From Hyaloraphidium curvatum (lineage: Eukaryota > Monoblepharomycota > Hyaloraphidiomycetes > Hyaloraphidiales > Hyaloraphidiaceae), in NCBI GenBank assembly GCA_025558095.1, contig JAIVFI010000007.1:1-64000 (forward strand): a DNA stretch of 64,000 nucleotides, written 5' to 3'. The position numbers and the translations under genes are program-made. Position 1 is the stretch's first letter. Every line of letters begins with the position of its first letter. Positions 62,909 to 64,000 of the stretch are shown here, in pieces. The notes beneath the pieces are model-generated. The model worked only from the letters and a program-made list of their open reading frames with translations. It made no database searches and was not told the origin of the DNA.

Positions 62909-64000
62909 TCATCCCTCCTTCATCCCCATGCTGCTCCCAACTCCCGGCCCCGGCTTGGGCGGCCACGCCTCCCCGTACAACCGCCTGAACCTGATCGCCA
63001 GCGCCGCCTCCCTCCCGTACAGCAGCACGCTCCTCGCATTGATCCACGCCAGCCCGTCGCACTTCCCGAACGGGTGCGGCCGCCGCGCGCCGTAGCCCCC
63101 GTATGCCGGCGCCTGCGCGAGCATCGAGGCGTTGCCGCAGCGGGTGCCCCACCGCCTTTCCGGATCGCGGGGGTCCGCGGTCCACCCCGGCGCAATGCTG
63201 GGGCATGCCCGTCCGAGGTTGGCCCACGCCATGGAGTTCTCGTAGACCCCGGCGAAGATGTAGTCCGGCCCCGTGCGGGCGTCCAGGCAGTCCGCGGGCC
63301 TGAAGTCCGGCAGGGAAGAGACCCACGCTTCGGCCCAGTACCTGCCGAGGCCGACGTAGCTCTCCAGGCATTTGTCGACGCCGTGCTCCCGCGCCGCGGC
63401 CCCGTAGGCCGCCAGCCTCGCGGGGTCGCGCATCATGCGGGGGTCCACGAGGCGCGCAACGTGGTCGCACCGCGCCCAGAAGAAGTTGCCCGTAAAGTGC
63501 GGGTACGGCACCGCCGAGAACCTCAGGCTGCACACGTCGTATTCCTCCATCAGGGTCGCGCAGCGCGGCGTGAGCACCGCGCAGTCCAGCGCCTTCCGGA
63601 AGCGCCCGTTGATCGGGCTGGGGTTCGCCGAGCCCTTGTTGTGCCAGTACAGGACGGCGGCCTCGGGGTCGGCGCGGCAGAAATCCCAGAGGTCGCCGAG
63701 GGTCTCGAGCTCGTCCCCCGCGGGGAGGTGCTTCATCCGCCGGGCCTTGGGCGCCCCCGGGAGCACGATCTCGGCCCCGTCCGGACCAAAGGTGTTGTAA
63801 AACACGCGCTCCAGCATGCTCCACGTGCCCGACGCGTTGAGCACGGCCAGCTGGTCCGCGATGATCTCGGCGTACGGCGCGCGGGTCCGGTCGGCAAATA
63901 TGTTGTAGAAGCCGTACAGCTTCCGCGTCCGCGGGGGCTCCGTCGGCGCCGCGGAAGGGCCCGGAGAGGGGCCGCCCGTCTCGCCCAACGAGGATGGGCG
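62909..64000 (-). CDS. glycosyltransferase-like conserved protein, cut by the window edge
   Basis: An open minus-strand frame runs from the window edge to the stop at 62909 with no in-frame ATG near the edge, so the 5' end is outside. Visible part: about 363 aa. Landmarks are LYGFYNIFADRTRAPYAEIIADQ, VLYWHNKGSANPSPINGRFRKALDC, VPYPHFTGNFFWARCDHVARL and MAWANLG. The combination of HNKG with (H)F(T/S)GNF(F/W)WA resembles a family of putative glycosyltransferases found in bacteria and microbial eukaryotes. There is no DxD I can place with confidence. No signal peptide can be judged because the start is missing. Confidence 0.6.
   Translation of the reverse strand, partial: RPSSLGETGGPSPGPSAAPTEPPRTRKLYGFYNIFADRTRAPYAEIIADQLAVLNASGTWSMLERVFYNTFGPDGAEIVLPGAPKARRMKHLPAGDELETLGDLWDFCRADPEAAVLYWHNKGSANPSPINGRFRKALDCAVLTPRCATLMEEYDVCSLRFSAVPYPHFTGNFFWARCDHVARLVDPRMMRDPARLAAYGAAAREHGVDKCLESYVGLGRYWAEAWVSSLPDFRPADCLDARTGPDYIFAGVYENSMAWANLGRACPSIAPGWTADPRDPERRWGTRCGNASMLAQAPAYGGYGARRPHPFGKCDGLAWINARSVLLYGREAALAIRFRRLYGEAWPPKPGPGVGSSMGMKEG

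Overview
The window is a compact, GC-rich piece of a eukaryotic nuclear genome, most likely from an early-diverging (chytrid-like or other zoosporic-lineage) fungus. The evidence is: about 25 protein-coding genes on both strands, nearly all split by very short introns (about 49-115 nt, usually 52-65 nt); a complete fungal Zn2Cys6 transcription factor; an F-box protein; tyrosine-kinase-like (TKL) kinases fused to Sel1 or RCC1 repeats; GPI-anchored Cys proteins; and no operons, ribosome-binding sites or CRISPR. Ferritin, SUEL lectin domains, an HHIP-like receptor and an SdrD-type adhesin are unusual for Dikarya and also point to an early lineage. The species cannot be named from sequence alone. 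All exon models were made by eye from reading-frame continuity plus GT/AG signals. Most donors read GTGGGT, GTGCGT or GTTGGT rather than GTAAGT. I identified about 72 introns.

Layout. 0.5-2.8 kb: a GAPN-like aldehyde dehydrogenase. 3.0-5.2 kb: a membrane-anchored C69 dipeptidase. 5.4-9.0 kb: two tandem secreted SUEL-lectin proteins and the relic of a third. 9.0-11.4 kb: a CYP7/8-like P450, divergent to a 5'-truncated thioesterase-like gene. 12.0-15.3 kb: a ferritin gene, a relic of the 3' end of an HHIP-like gene, a Sel1-repeat gene with a collapsed kinase domain, and a second relic copy of the last ferritin exon. 15.8-24.9 kb: a 12-exon gene for a giant repeat adhesin (about 2,820 aa). 25.1-27.4 kb: two paralogous GPI-anchored Cys proteins. 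27.9-32.2 kb: a Sel1-TKL kinase and an HHIP-like membrane protein. 33-37.3 kb: DUF1275, DoxX-like, 3D/double-psi-barrel-like and Lys-rich secreted proteins. 37.5-46 kb: a flavin monooxygenase, a phytanoyl-CoA dioxygenase-like enzyme, a GH20 hexosaminidase and a Na+/H+ exchanger, all on the minus strand. 46.2-53.8 kb: a Q-rich coiled-coil nuclear protein, a DUF1254/DUF1214 protein, an SDR oxidoreductase and a Cys-repeat secreted protein. 54-64 kb: an F-box/LRR protein, a small RING-like ORF, the Zn2Cys6 factor, an RCC1-ectodomain receptor-like kinase, and a glycosyltransferase-like gene cut by the window edge.

Themes. The window is rich in cell-surface and secreted proteins, and it holds two kinase families in which TKL kinase domains are attached to repeat modules. 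Around 12-15 kb and 28-30 kb it shows segmental duplication, with relics of neighbouring genes left behind. The best candidates for under-described biology are the RCC1-propeller transmembrane kinase, the Sel1-coiled-coil-kinase pair, and the giant adhesin whose ten near-identical 372-bp repeats and duplicated exon/intron unit suggest ongoing repeat turnover.
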